From NCBI GenBank assembly GCA_019308985.1, contig JAFDHB010000047.1, positions 1 through 22,075 of the forward strand: a stretch of 22,075 bases of DNA, read 5' to 3'. Both the position numbers and the translations under genes were made by a program. This DNA comes from Deltaproteobacteria bacterium (lineage in GTDB: Bacteria > Desulfobacterota > DSM-4660 > Desulfatiglandales > HGW-15). Below, in pieces: positions 21,997-22,075 of this stretch (position 1 is its first letter; every line of letters starts with the position of its first letter). The notes under the pieces are model-generated. The model searched no databases. It worked only from the letters and a program-made list of their open reading frames with translations, and had not been told where the DNA came from.

Positions 21997-22075
21997 AGAA
22001 TTGAAAAGGTTATACCGTTTCAGGCCTTTGAGAAAAAACAATTTCGAAATTCGAAAATAGAAACAGGAAACAAAT

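Noticed and set aside
22040..22056. TTTCGAAATTCGAAA near-palindrome at the window end
   Set aside because: Short, imperfect and AT-rich; could be an operator but nothing supports it over chance.

Overview
The window reads as chromosomal DNA from a deltaproteobacterium-type anaerobe (Desulfobacterota / Syntrophobacterales-like). The reasons are the mix of a TRAP transporter, a molybdopterin-oxidoreductase remnant, a YchF paralog, GspE/PilB-type and RNase Z-like genes, roughly balanced GC, and abundant short palindromic repeats. This is an inference from gene content; no rRNA or other taxonomic marker lies in the window.

Layout. 1-112 is the end of a 155-bp MITE-like repeat. 147-4219 (+) is a catabolic cassette: a gamma-resorcylate-decarboxylase-like amidohydrolase followed by a three-gene TRAP transporter (DctP, DctQ, DctM). 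4351-5762 (-) holds a maf-type nucleotide pyrophosphatase and tatD, preceded by a possible 37-codon ORF. 6061-6124 is a compact structured leader (two stems plus a possible pseudoknot) upstream of 6163-8478 (+), a GspE/PilB ATPase with an N-terminal GAF domain. 8480-12204 (-) is a run of an internally deleted molybdopterin oxidoreductase, a thioredoxin-like/TPR protein, a degenerate YchF paralog and argC; a second complete MITE copy sits between the last two. 12433-15933 (+) carries a CCA-adding-type nucleotidyltransferase, a lipoprotein and rimO. A large GATGCTGGAT palindrome follows. 16302-17279 (+) is a long-chain polyprenyl diphosphate synthase, meeting tail-to-tail a molybdopterin-binding (MoeA/Mog-like) protein and an RNase Z-like hydrolase (-). 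19379-20367 is a decayed IS4-like transposase split by a third MITE copy. The window closes with an exported TPR protein (-).

Functionally, most genes are housekeeping (RNA maturation, nucleotide sanitation, arginine and quinone biosynthesis). The accessory signals are the aromatic-acid/TRAP cassette, the GAF-fused assembly ATPase with its structured leader, and the mobile-element relics. The most interesting points are the leader RNA candidate at 6061-6124, the 155-bp MITE family (one copy nested in a transposase so that the ancestral reading frame can be reconstructed), and an open reading frame made of only the head and tail of a molybdopterin oxidoreductase.
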